Shown here: piece after piece, positions 45,292 through 53,800 of the stretch
How positions within the stretch are numbered: position 1 is the stretch's first letter
Layout: each line of letters opens with the position of its first letter
Source of the DNA: Streptomyces sp. cf386
GTDB lineage: Bacteria; Actinomycetota; Actinomycetes; Streptomycetales; Streptomycetaceae
Reading direction: 5' to 3'
NCBI RefSeq assembly: GCF_900103585.1
Contig: NZ_FNHV01000013.1
Coordinates: 186,001-250,000, forward strand
Length of the DNA: 64,000 bases
Made by a program: the position numbers and the translations under genes
The notes under the pieces: model-generated
Seen by the model: the letters and a program-made list of their open reading frames with translations, nothing else
Databases searched by the model: none
Told to the model about the DNA's origin: nothing

Positions 45292-45340
45292 GCATGGTGG
45301 CCCCCACCGTCCTGCCCAGGTGTGCATCAGACGAGAGGGA

Positions 45341-46360
45341 ATGACCGTGTCCCAGGAGACCCTCCAGCACGGCACAGCACCCGTCGCCATCCGCAGCGCC
45401 GCCTGGTATCTGCCCGAGCACACCCTGCCGATCACCGAGGTACGGACGCTAGACGAGACCGAGCGCGCCACACGCGACGGTCTGGGCATCGAGACGGTCC
45501 GGGCGGACGACCGGCTGAACTCCGTCACTCTCGCGGAACGCGCCGCGCGCCGGGCGCTCGAACAGGCGGGCATCGAGGCCCGGGACCTGGGCGCCCTGGT
45601 GATGGTGGAGTCGCGGGTCCAGGAGACGTTCCTCAGCTCCGAGGTGACCAGGCTCCAGCACCTGCTCGGCGCCGACAACGCCACCACCTTCTCGGTGGGC
45701 GGGCTCGGCTGCGTCTCGATCACGCCGGCCCTGCTGACGGCCCGAGGGCTGCTCGCCGCAGACCCTGCCCTGGACCATGTCCTCGTCGTGCACGGCAGCA
45801 AGCCGGCCGCCGCCCTGCGCTACCGCCACCCCGTCACGGTGAACGGCGACGCCGGGCAGGCACTGCTGCTCTCCCGCAGCGGGAGGACACGGGTACTCGA
45901 CATCGCGCAGCTGACCAACGGGCGCTACTGGGACCTCTTCCACATCGACTACCGGGACCGCCCCACCGCTCAGTGGCGCGAACAGTGCACGGAGCCCCGC
46001 ACCTACTCCTTCCGCCTGGCCATGGAGACGCGCAACCGCCTCTCCGCGATGTTGGGCGACCTGCTGCGGCGCAACGGAATCGGCCGGGGGGACGTCGCCG
46101 GCTTCGTCAGCCAGAACCTGTCCGCCGGGAGCTTCACCTTCCTCGAGGACTCCCTGGACATCGAGCTGCTGCCGGCGTGCCGGGAGAACCTCCGTCGTTA
46201 CGGACACCTCGGTCCCAATGACGTCTTCCTCAATCTCCGCACGGCACTCGATCGCAAGGAGCTGGCCCCCGGCGACCTTGCCGTCCTGATCAACGTGAGC
46301 CCGGTGGCTGCCTGGAGTCTGCTGCTGGTCGAGGCAGGTTCACAGGAGGAATCGGCATGA
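45341..46360 (+). CDS. KASIII-like (FabH-like) enzyme with altered active site
   Basis: A 339-residue thiolase-fold protein of the 3-oxoacyl-ACP synthase III type. The nucleophile C124 is present in VGGLGCVSITPA. The usual His/Asn of the Cys-His-Asn triad is not clear: where FabH has a His-Gln-Ala-Asn motif, this protein has VSQNLSAGS, and the C-terminal glycine-rich loop reads INVSPVAAWSLLL. It may therefore be an acyltransferase or form C-O or C-N bonds, as other KASIII variants in antibiotic clusters do. It is coupled to the ACP gene (ATGA). The start could also be GTG at 45347, which has better spacing from GAGAGGGA. Confidence 0.8.
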   Translation: MTVSQETLQHGTAPVAIRSAAWYLPEHTLPITEVRTLDETERATRDGLGIETVRADDRLNSVTLAERAARRALEQAGIEARDLGALVMVESRVQETFLSSEVTRLQHLLGADNATTFSVGGLGCVSITPALLTARGLLAADPALDHVLVVHGSKPAAALRYRHPVTVNGDAGQALLLSRSGRTRVLDIAQLTNGRYWDLFHIDYRDRPTAQWREQCTEPRTYSFRLAMETRNRLSAMLGDLLRRNGIGRGDVAGFVSQNLSAGSFTFLEDSLDIELLPACRENLRRYGHLGPNDVFLNLRTALDRKELAPGDLAVLINVSPVAAWSLLLVEAGSQEESA

Positions 46361-46626
46361 ACGACATCACCTCGGAGATCACCGGGTTTCTGAGCGCGGC
46401 TCTTCGTCGGCAGGTGGAGCCGGACGACGACTACTTCGCACAGGGCCTCGCCGACTCACTGTTCGCTCTGGAGCTGGTGACCTTCGTCGAGAGCCGCTTC
46501 GCCCTCACCGTCCAGGTCGAGGACCTGGATCTGGACAGCTTCAGGACCGCCAACCGCATCACGGAGTTCGTCCGGAGCAAGACCGGAGCGACCGAGTCGG
46601 GAGAGGCACATGGCGAGGGTTCCTGA
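46357..46626 (+). CDS. Discrete acyl carrier protein (FkbJ-like)
   Basis: An 89-residue carrier protein. The phosphopantetheine serine is S34 in FAQGLADSLFALELV, a variant of the DSL motif. It sits between the KASIII-like and acyl-CoA dehydrogenase genes, as the discrete carriers of methoxymalonyl/hydroxymalonyl pathways do (FkbJ, ZmaD). It should carry the C3 glyceryl unit while that is oxidised. ATG at 46357 overlaps the KASIII stop; the last 17 nt overlap the next gene. Confidence 0.85.
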   Translation: MNDITSEITGFLSAALRRQVEPDDDYFAQGLADSLFALELVTFVESRFALTVQVEDLDLDSFRTANRITEFVRSKTGATESGEAHGEGS

Positions 46627-47857
46627 AGGCGGCCCCGACGCTGCGACGACGGATCCGCCGCCGGTGGAGCCCGTGGAGCCCGTGGACCTGTCCCGGGTCG
46701 CGGCCGATCTGGCGGCCAACGCACATGACCGCGCTGCTCGTTGGGACCAGGACGGCGGACTGCCCGATGCGGTGCGCAAGGAGGTCGCGGCGTCGGGACT
46801 GCTCGCCGCGGACCTGCCCGCGCGGTACGGGGGCGCCGGCCTCCATCCGCTCACCCTCGGGGAGATCACCGCACGGATCGGTGCCGAGTGCAGCGCCCTG
46901 CGCGGGTTGTTGACCGTACAAGGCATGGTCGCGGCGGCGCTGCTGCGCTGGGGCACCGAGGCACAGCGGGCCGACTGGCTGCCCAGGCTGGCCGCCGGCG
47001 AGCTGACCGCCGGCTTCGCGGCGACCGAGCAGGGCGCCGGCAGCGCGCTGGGGTCGGTGGAAACCCGTATCGAGGCGTCGGGCCGGTCGGACCACCAGGA
47101 ACTGGTCGTGAGCGGCCACAAGAGGTGGGTCACCTTCGGTGCGGTCGCCGACGTGCTCTTGGTTCTCGGCAAGTACGAGGGAAAGCCGGCCGCCGTGCTC
47201 GTGGACGCGGACCGCGCCGGTGTCGAGCGGGAGCCGGTGAACGGCCAGCTCGGCATGCGCGGCGCCCGGATCGCCCATCTGTCCTTCAACGGTGTGCGGG
47301 TGCCCCGGCATCAGCTCGTCGCCCCTCCCGGCCTCGGGCTCTCCCATGTCGCCGGCACCGCGCTAGACCACGGCCGGTTCACGGTCGCCTGGGGATGCGT
47401 GGGCATGGCGGAGGCATGCGTCGAGGACGCCGCCACCCACGCCGCGGTCCGTCGGCAGGGCGACATCCCCCTGGGCGACCACCAGTCGGTCCGGTCGCTG
47501 CTGGCCAGGGCGGCGGTGGACGCCGCCGGGGCTCGACAACTCGCCCGCGCGGCTGCGGAGGCACGGGCCCCGGGCCCGGGTCACGGGGTGTCGGAGACGC
47601 TCATGGCCAAGTACGCGGCGGCTTCCGCGGCGGCGGAGAGCAGCCGCGCCGCCGTACAGGTGCTCGGCTCGGCCGGCTGCGCGCCCGACAGCAGGGCGGG
47701 CCGTCACTTCCGGGACGCCAAGGTCATGGAGATCATCGAAGGAGCACAGGAAGTGTCCGAACTTCACATAGCCGAGCGGTTGTTACGCCGCTTCGGTGAT
47801 GCGGCGCACGGCACGGACCGCCCCGTCGGGCCCCGACTTCCCGGAGAGTCGCCGTGA
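46610..47857 (+). CDS. Acyl-CoA dehydrogenase-like flavoenzyme acting on ACP-bound C3 unit (FkbI-like)
   Basis: A 415-residue acyl-CoA dehydrogenase. The N-terminal helical domain has LPARYGGAGLHPLTLGEI; the FAD-binding middle has GFAATEQGAGSALGSVETRI; the C-terminal helical domain ends in KVMEIIEGAQEVSELHIAERL, with the Glu-rich base region. In FkbH cassettes this enzyme oxidises hydroxy- or aldehyde-level glyceryl-ACP on the way to hydroxymalonyl-ACP. Codon 392 is TTA (47783-47785), one of only four TTA codons noticed in the window. ATG at 46610 with GGGAGAGG 4 nt upstream. The stop overlaps the FkbH gene (GTGA). Confidence 0.87.
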   Translation: MARVPEGGPDAATTDPPPVEPVEPVDLSRVAADLAANAHDRAARWDQDGGLPDAVRKEVAASGLLAADLPARYGGAGLHPLTLGEITARIGAECSALRGLLTVQGMVAAALLRWGTEAQRADWLPRLAAGELTAGFAATEQGAGSALGSVETRIEASGRSDHQELVVSGHKRWVTFGAVADVLLVLGKYEGKPAAVLVDADRAGVEREPVNGQLGMRGARIAHLSFNGVRVPRHQLVAPPGLGLSHVAGTALDHGRFTVAWGCVGMAEACVEDAATHAAVRRQGDIPLGDHQSVRSLLARAAVDAAGARQLARAAAEARAPGPGHGVSETLMAKYAAASAAAESSRAAVQVLGSAGCAPDSRAGRHFRDAKVMEIIEGAQEVSELHIAERLLRRFGDAAHGTDRPVGPRLPGESP

Positions 47858-48903
47858 CGGCGGCAGCGGGCGCGCCCACCGTCAAGTGCCTGGTCTGGGA
47901 CTTGGACGACACCCTGTGGGACGGGGTGGTGCTGGAGGGCGACGATCCCGCCCCCTTCCCCTCGGCGCTGGAGACCCTGGCCGAGCTGGACCGTCGCGGC
48001 ATCCTGCATGCCGCCGCCAGCCGTGGCGAACACCAGGTCACACACCGCCATCTGACGGAACGCCGACTCGCCGACTGGTTCTGCGCGACAGAGGTGGGCT
48101 GGGGAACAAAGTCCGCCGCGGTGCGCCGGATCGCGAAGGCCCTCAACATCGGTCTGGACACCATCGCGTTCGTCGACAACGACCCGGTGGAGCGGGCGGA
48201 GGTCGCGAGCGAACTCCCCATGGTCCGCTGCTACCCGGCGGAAGAGGTCGAACAGCTCCCGGAGTACCAGGAGTTCCAGCCTGAGCACGTCACCGCGGAG
48301 GCCACCGGGCGACGCCGGCTCTACCAGGCCGAATGGCAACGCCAACAGGCCGAAGAGGAGTTCACCGAAGGACGCCAGGCATTCCTCGACTCGCTCGACC
48401 TGGTCATGGAGCTGCGCCCGGCCACCGAGGCGGACCTGTCCCGGGCCAGCGAGCTGACCGTCCGCACGCACCAGCTCAACAGCACAGGACTGACCTACGA
48501 CATCGACGAACTGCGCGAGTTGAGCTCCGCACCGGACCATCAGGTGCTGCTGGCCACGCTCCGTGACCGCTTCGGTGACTACGGGATCATCGGCCTGGCT
48601 GTCACCGAACTCGTCGGGCGGGACTCGGTTCTGCGGCTGATGCTGATGTCCTGCCGAGTCGCCTCGCGTGGTGCGGGGAGCGTGTTGCTGCACCATCTGA
48701 TCCAGCAGGCCCTGGCGGCCGGCCGGCGCCCCGTCGCGCACTTCATCCCGACCGAGGCCAACCGGAACTTGCTGGTCACGATGCGTTTCGCCGGCTACGA
48801 GGCGACGGTGACCGACGAGAACCGCCTCGTGCTCACCGTGGACCCGGAGCGCCCGCTGCCCAAGGCCCCCGGCCACACGCGCGTGATCGCCGGTGCGGCA
48901 TGA
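47854..48903 (+). CDS. FkbH-like HAD enzyme (glyceryl-ACP formation)
   Basis: A 349-residue HAD-superfamily protein with a C-terminal acyltransferase-like region. The HAD aspartates are in LVWDLDDTLWDG; a second HAD motif is FVDNDPVERAEV. The C-terminal half (about 190-330) is GNAT-like, with RTHQLNSTGLTYD, typical of FkbH proteins. Family members load 1,3-bisphosphoglycerate onto a carrier protein and dephosphorylate it to give glyceryl-S-ACP. It is the first committed step of the C3 extender unit. GTG at 47854. Confidence 0.9.
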   Translation: MTAAAGAPTVKCLVWDLDDTLWDGVVLEGDDPAPFPSALETLAELDRRGILHAAASRGEHQVTHRHLTERRLADWFCATEVGWGTKSAAVRRIAKALNIGLDTIAFVDNDPVERAEVASELPMVRCYPAEEVEQLPEYQEFQPEHVTAEATGRRRLYQAEWQRQQAEEEFTEGRQAFLDSLDLVMELRPATEADLSRASELTVRTHQLNSTGLTYDIDELRELSSAPDHQVLLATLRDRFGDYGIIGLAVTELVGRDSVLRLMLMSCRVASRGAGSVLLHHLIQQALAAGRRPVAHFIPTEANRNLLVTMRFAGYEATVTDENRLVLTVDPERPLPKAPGHTRVIAGAA

Positions 48904-50822
48904 ACGGCACAGGAAGCGAGGCCGAGATGACCCGACGTCCCGGTGGCACCGATGAGTTCGCCCCCGCCGACGCCCCCGCGCAGGTACGGCCGGTGTGGGC
49001 CACCTTCCGCAGTCAGGTGGTCAGGGCGCCCGAGGCGACCGCGCTCATCATCGGCGGGGTCTCGCTGACGTACCGCGAGCTCGACCATGCCTCGGCCGGT
49101 CTCGCGCGACTGCTGTGGCAGCACGGGCTGCGACCGGGGCGGGTCGTCTGCGTCCGGACGCAGCAGAGCGCCCTGTCCGTGATCGCCATGCTCGCCGCAC
49201 TGCGCACCGGTGCCACCTGGGCGGTCCTGGAGCCGGACCTGCCCGTCACGAGGTTCGAGGCACTGTGCCGGGACGTCGACTGCGCGGTGGTGCTGAGCGA
49301 GGGCGGCGACGCCGTGCCCGCCTCCGCGCTCTCGGCGATGCCCGCCCCACCGACGGTCCTGGACGCGGCGGACCTCCACCTGACACGGCTCGTCGAGGCG
49401 GGTCAGGAGCTGCATACCGACCCGTACCCACCGGTCCCAGAGCAGAGCCCCGCCTACGTCGCCTACACCTCGGGATCCACCGGTGTGCCCAAAGGCGTCA
49501 TGGTCAGCCGGGGCCAGCTCGCGGCGTCCATCAGCTGCCGGGGGCCGGTGTACGGCACCGAGCGCTCCGTCTTCCTGATCGCGTTGCGGCTGTCCTTCGA
49601 CGGGATTCTCGGCGGCATGTTCTGGTCGCTCACCGACGGTCACACGCTGGTGCTCCCCGACCCCCGACAGCTCGTGCAGGTGGCGGAGTTCACCCGGCTG
49701 GCCAGGGAACACGGTGTGACACACCTGTTCAACATCCCCTCCTACTACCGGGCGGTGCTCCAGGATCCCGGCGGTCTGCCCGACACACTGCGGATGGTGG
49801 TCGTGGGGGGCGAGGCCTGCACCCCCCAGCTGGTGGGCGCGCACCACGAGCGACTGCCGGGGATCCGGTTCGTCAACGAGTACGGGCCCACCGAGACGAC
49901 CATCGCCTGCACGGTGGAGATCGATCCGGACCCGACCCGGGACCGTATCCCCATCGGGCGGCCCTGGCCGGGAACGCAGACCCTGGTACTGGACGAGCGG
50001 CTGCGTGAAGTCCCAGCCGGGGAGCGGGGCGAGCTCTACGTCGGTGGCTCCCTCGTGGCACATGGCTACGCGAATCAGCCGGCCCACACGGCCGAGCGAT
50101 TCGTCGCGGACCCGTACGGGCGGCCGGGCGGGCGCCTCTACCGCACCGGGGACATCGCCAGCGTCGATGAGCGGGGCGCGCTGCACTACCACGGCAGATC
50201 GGACGACCAGGCCAAGATCCGCGGTACGAGGATCGAACTCGGCGAGATCGAAAGCGTGCTGGAGCGCCACGCGGGCGTGGAGCAGGCCGTGGTGCTCTGC
50301 GAACGTGCCGGGCAGGACGAGCCGCAGGTGATCGCCTTTGTCCTGCCGACGCCCGGCAGCGGGCCGCCGGACGCCTCGAAACTGCGCGAACACTGTCGAG
50401 GCCGACTGATGGAACAGGCCACACCGACCCTGTTCGTACCGGTCGACCACATGCCGCTCGACCGCAGCACCAAGGTGGACCGGGCCAGGCTCCGCACGTT
50501 GATCCCGACAGACCGGCAGGCGCCCGGGGGCACTACGGGCGGGGACTGGAGCGGGCACCGGCTCACTGTCGGCCGGATCTGGGCGGAGGTCCTCGGGCAC
50601 TCCGGCTCGGCCCCGGACGACAACTTCTTCGCCGTAGGCGGGAGTTCACTCAAGGTCGTCGACCTGCACGACAGGCTGGACAAGCGATGGCCCGACGCGC
50701 TGCGGGTGGGCGAACTGTTCGACTACATCACCATCGCCACCCAGGCGCAGCTCATCGCCGACCGCCTGGGCGAGCGCGCGCAAGGCGACGAACACGCCCC
50801 ACCGGCCACATACGAACTCTGA
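48900..50822 (+). CDS. NRPS adenylation-PCP didomain protein
   Basis: A 640-residue protein with no condensation domain, so it fits an initiating module. Adenylation domain about 30-535: core motifs AYTSGSTGVPKG (A3), FVNEYGPTETT (A5), YRTGDIAS (A7), and the essential Lys in PLDRSTKVDRAR (A10). By eye the pocket residues read D,G,G,N,V,G,E,I,A; I cannot match these to a known substrate. The PCP follows, with S583 in AVGGSSLKVVDL. ATG at 48900 overlaps the FkbH stop; ATG at 48927 is an in-frame alternative with GAGG upstream. The loaded residue should pass to the KS of the next protein. Confidence 0.88.
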   Translation: MNGTGSEAEMTRRPGGTDEFAPADAPAQVRPVWATFRSQVVRAPEATALIIGGVSLTYRELDHASAGLARLLWQHGLRPGRVVCVRTQQSALSVIAMLAALRTGATWAVLEPDLPVTRFEALCRDVDCAVVLSEGGDAVPASALSAMPAPPTVLDAADLHLTRLVEAGQELHTDPYPPVPEQSPAYVAYTSGSTGVPKGVMVSRGQLAASISCRGPVYGTERSVFLIALRLSFDGILGGMFWSLTDGHTLVLPDPRQLVQVAEFTRLAREHGVTHLFNIPSYYRAVLQDPGGLPDTLRMVVVGGEACTPQLVGAHHERLPGIRFVNEYGPTETTIACTVEIDPDPTRDRIPIGRPWPGTQTLVLDERLREVPAGERGELYVGGSLVAHGYANQPAHTAERFVADPYGRPGGRLYRTGDIASVDERGALHYHGRSDDQAKIRGTRIELGEIESVLERHAGVEQAVVLCERAGQDEPQVIAFVLPTPGSGPPDASKLREHCRGRLMEQATPTLFVPVDHMPLDRSTKVDRARLRTLIPTDRQAPGGTTGGDWSGHRLTVGRIWAEVLGHSGSAPDDNFFAVGGSSLKVVDLHDRLDKRWPDALRVGELFDYITIATQAQLIADRLGERAQGDEHAPPATYEL

Positions 50823-50849
50823 CACGCGTGAACGGAGAGGTGAGGTGAC

Positions 50850-53800
50850 ATGAGCGGCACGGGCGTGACCCACGGCAGGCCGGCCGTCGCGGTGATCGGC
50901 ATCGCCACGAGATTCCCGCAGGCGGATTCCCTCGCCGCCTTCCGGGCGAACCTGCGGGCAGGGAGGGACTCGGTGCGCCCGATCCCTCCGGAACGGATCC
51001 ACAGCACCGGGCTCGATCCCCGGCAGGACTATCCGGAGCAGGGCTACCTCGACCGGATCGACCTCTTCGACCACCAGCGCTTCGGGATGTCCCGTCGCGA
51101 GGCGGAGGTGACCGACCCGCAGCACCGGCTGGCACTCCAACTTACCCAGGAAGCGCTGGAGAACGCCGGATACGCCCCGGCCGGGCTCCGGGACAGCCGA
51201 ACAGCAGTGATCTTCAGTTCGCCGAACAACGGCTACGCACCGCTGGTGCGCGAGCAGGGCACGCTCAGCATGAACGGGAACATCCCCTGCGCCCTGCCGG
51301 CCAGGATCTCCCACGTCTTCGGTTTCACCGGCCCCTGCTACGGCGTGGACACCGGCTGCAACGGCTCACTCGTCGCCGTCCACCAGGCGTGCCGTGAACT
51401 CGGCGACGGCGACGCGGACCACGCCGTCGTGGGCGGCGTGAGCCTGCGCCACATCGTGCCGCCGGCGGGCACGATGACCGGCTTCCCCGGCATCCTCTCG
51501 ACCACCGCCCGGTCCCGCGCGTTCGACCGTGCCGCGGACGGTGCGGGCTGGGGCGAGGGCGGTGCGGTGGTGGTCCTCACCACGCTGGAACGGGCGTTGG
51601 CGGAGGGTGCGTTCATCCACGCCGTGATCCGCGGCAGCGCCGTGGTGCACAACGGTCGGCACTCCGCGACCGTCAGCACACCGAGTGCCCGCTCCCAGGC
51701 CCAAGTCATCACCAAGGCGTGGGGCAACGCCTCGCTGGACCCGGCGACCGCCGGATACATCGAGACGCACGGTTCGGGCACCCGGCTCGGCGACGCGGTC
51801 GAGGCCGAGGGCCTGGCCCTCGCCCGTCCCGACGGCGACCGTACGGTGAAAGTGGGCTCGGTCAAGACCAACATCGGGCACCTGGACCACGCCGCGGGAA
51901 TCGCCGGGCTGGTCAAGGCGGTACTCAGCGTGCACCACGGTGAGCTGTATCCCTCGCTGCACTTCGAGGAGCCCGCCGACGAGGTCGATCTCGAAGGCGC
52001 CCGCCTCGAGGTCGTCACCTCGCTGGAGCAGTGGGACGACGAGACACGCCGGGCGGGCGTGAGCTCGTTCAGCCTCGGCGGTGTCAACGCGCACTGCGTG
52101 GTGGAGCAACCCCCGGTGACCGCCCCGGCACGCCCCGCCGCCGGCACTCCGCAGCTGGTCGCGGTGTCCGCCCGTAGCCGGGCGGACCTGCTCTCCCAGT
52201 GCGAGAAGCTGTCGCTCGAACTGCGTCACACCGCTCACCCACTGGCCGACGTCGCGCGCACGCTGAACGAGGGCAGGGACCACGACGCCCACCGTGCGTC
52301 CGTGGTCGCCCGGGACACCTCCGAGCTCGCGGCACGCCTGGCCGCCGAGGTCACCTGGCGTCGGCTTGAGGCGGGAGAGGCGGGCGAGACGGCTGCCACC
52401 GACTCCATGGCCGCACCCCGGGTGGTCTTCCTGCTCTCCGCGGACGCCACTCCCGCCGAGCCACGCGATCAGCTGCCGGACGAGTTGCCCGTGCCGGACG
52501 ACCGCGCCGCGATGGTCGGCGGACAGCTCGCGACGTACCAGAGACTGGTCCGGGCCGGCGTCTCGCCGGACGGGCTGATGAGTTCGGGGATCTCCCGCTA
52601 CACCGCCCGGTATCTGCGGGGCGATCTCAGCGCCGAGGACACCGCCACTCTGCGGCGCGCACGCAGCGGGCAGGACCCCGCGGTGGCGGGCAACCCACTG
52701 CGGGTGGAGCAGCTTCACGCGGCGGCGGACGAGCAACTCTCGGACGGCCCCGTGGTGTTCGTGGAGCTGGCCTCCCGTGGCGAGATCAGCGACCGGCTGA
52801 CGGTCCACCTCCACGACCGCGCGGACGCCCGCGTGTTCCGTCTACGGCCCGATGCCGCCGACGCCGCCGTCCTGGAGCTGCTGGGCAGGTTGTACGAGGA
52901 GGGCGTCGACCTGGACTGGTCGATGCTGCGGGCCGACCCGTCGGCGGGCCGGATTCCGCTGCCGGGACATCCGTTCACCGGCGTTCGCTGCTGGGCCCGG
53001 CCACTGGGTGAGGTGCTGTCCTTCGACGAAGCGCTCCATCGGCCCGCTGCCCCGGCTCACAGTCCGGCGCCCGTCCCGGCGCCCAGTCCGGCCCCCGTTC
53101 CGGCTACGGTGGCCGCACCCGCACCCGCACCCGCACCCGCACCCGCACCCGCACCCGCACCCGCACCTGCTGCCGAGGAACCCGTCCGCGCCCCCGGCGA
53201 GCAAGTGACCGAAGAATCCCGGACCGTACTGGACTGGCTGCGGGACACCCTCGTCGAGCTGCTGCACGCGGAGGAGATCCCGGCCGACGCGGACTACTTC
53301 TCCATCGGCGGCAACTCCGTCATCGCTCTCCAACTCCTGGAGCGCGTACGAGTGCGGCACGGGGTCCGGCTCAAGCTGGCGGACATCTACGACCACCCCG
53401 TCGTCAGCTCGCTCGCGAAGGCCATTCACGACCGGGCGCCGCACCCGCCCACTCCGGAACCGCCGAAGGCCGCCGTCGCGCCGACGGCCCCGGCCGTCCC
53501 CGAGGTGCCCGACGCCGAGTTGCCGCCGATCGTCCCGGGCGGCGAGCCGGTGCTGTCGTACGGGCAGGAGCGCATGTGGTTCCACCACCAGCTCGACCCG
53601 ACGACCACGCTCTACAACCTCCCCGGCGCCTCCCGCTACCGCGGTCCCCTGGACGTCGAACGGTTCAGGCTCGCCTGGGAGGACCTGGCGCGGCGCCACG
53701 AGGTGCTGCGGTCCAACTTCGTCGAGGCCGACGGCAGGCCCGAGCTGGTGATCAGGCCCGAACTGGGCGACTTCTTCACGTACTTGGATGTCTCGGGCGA

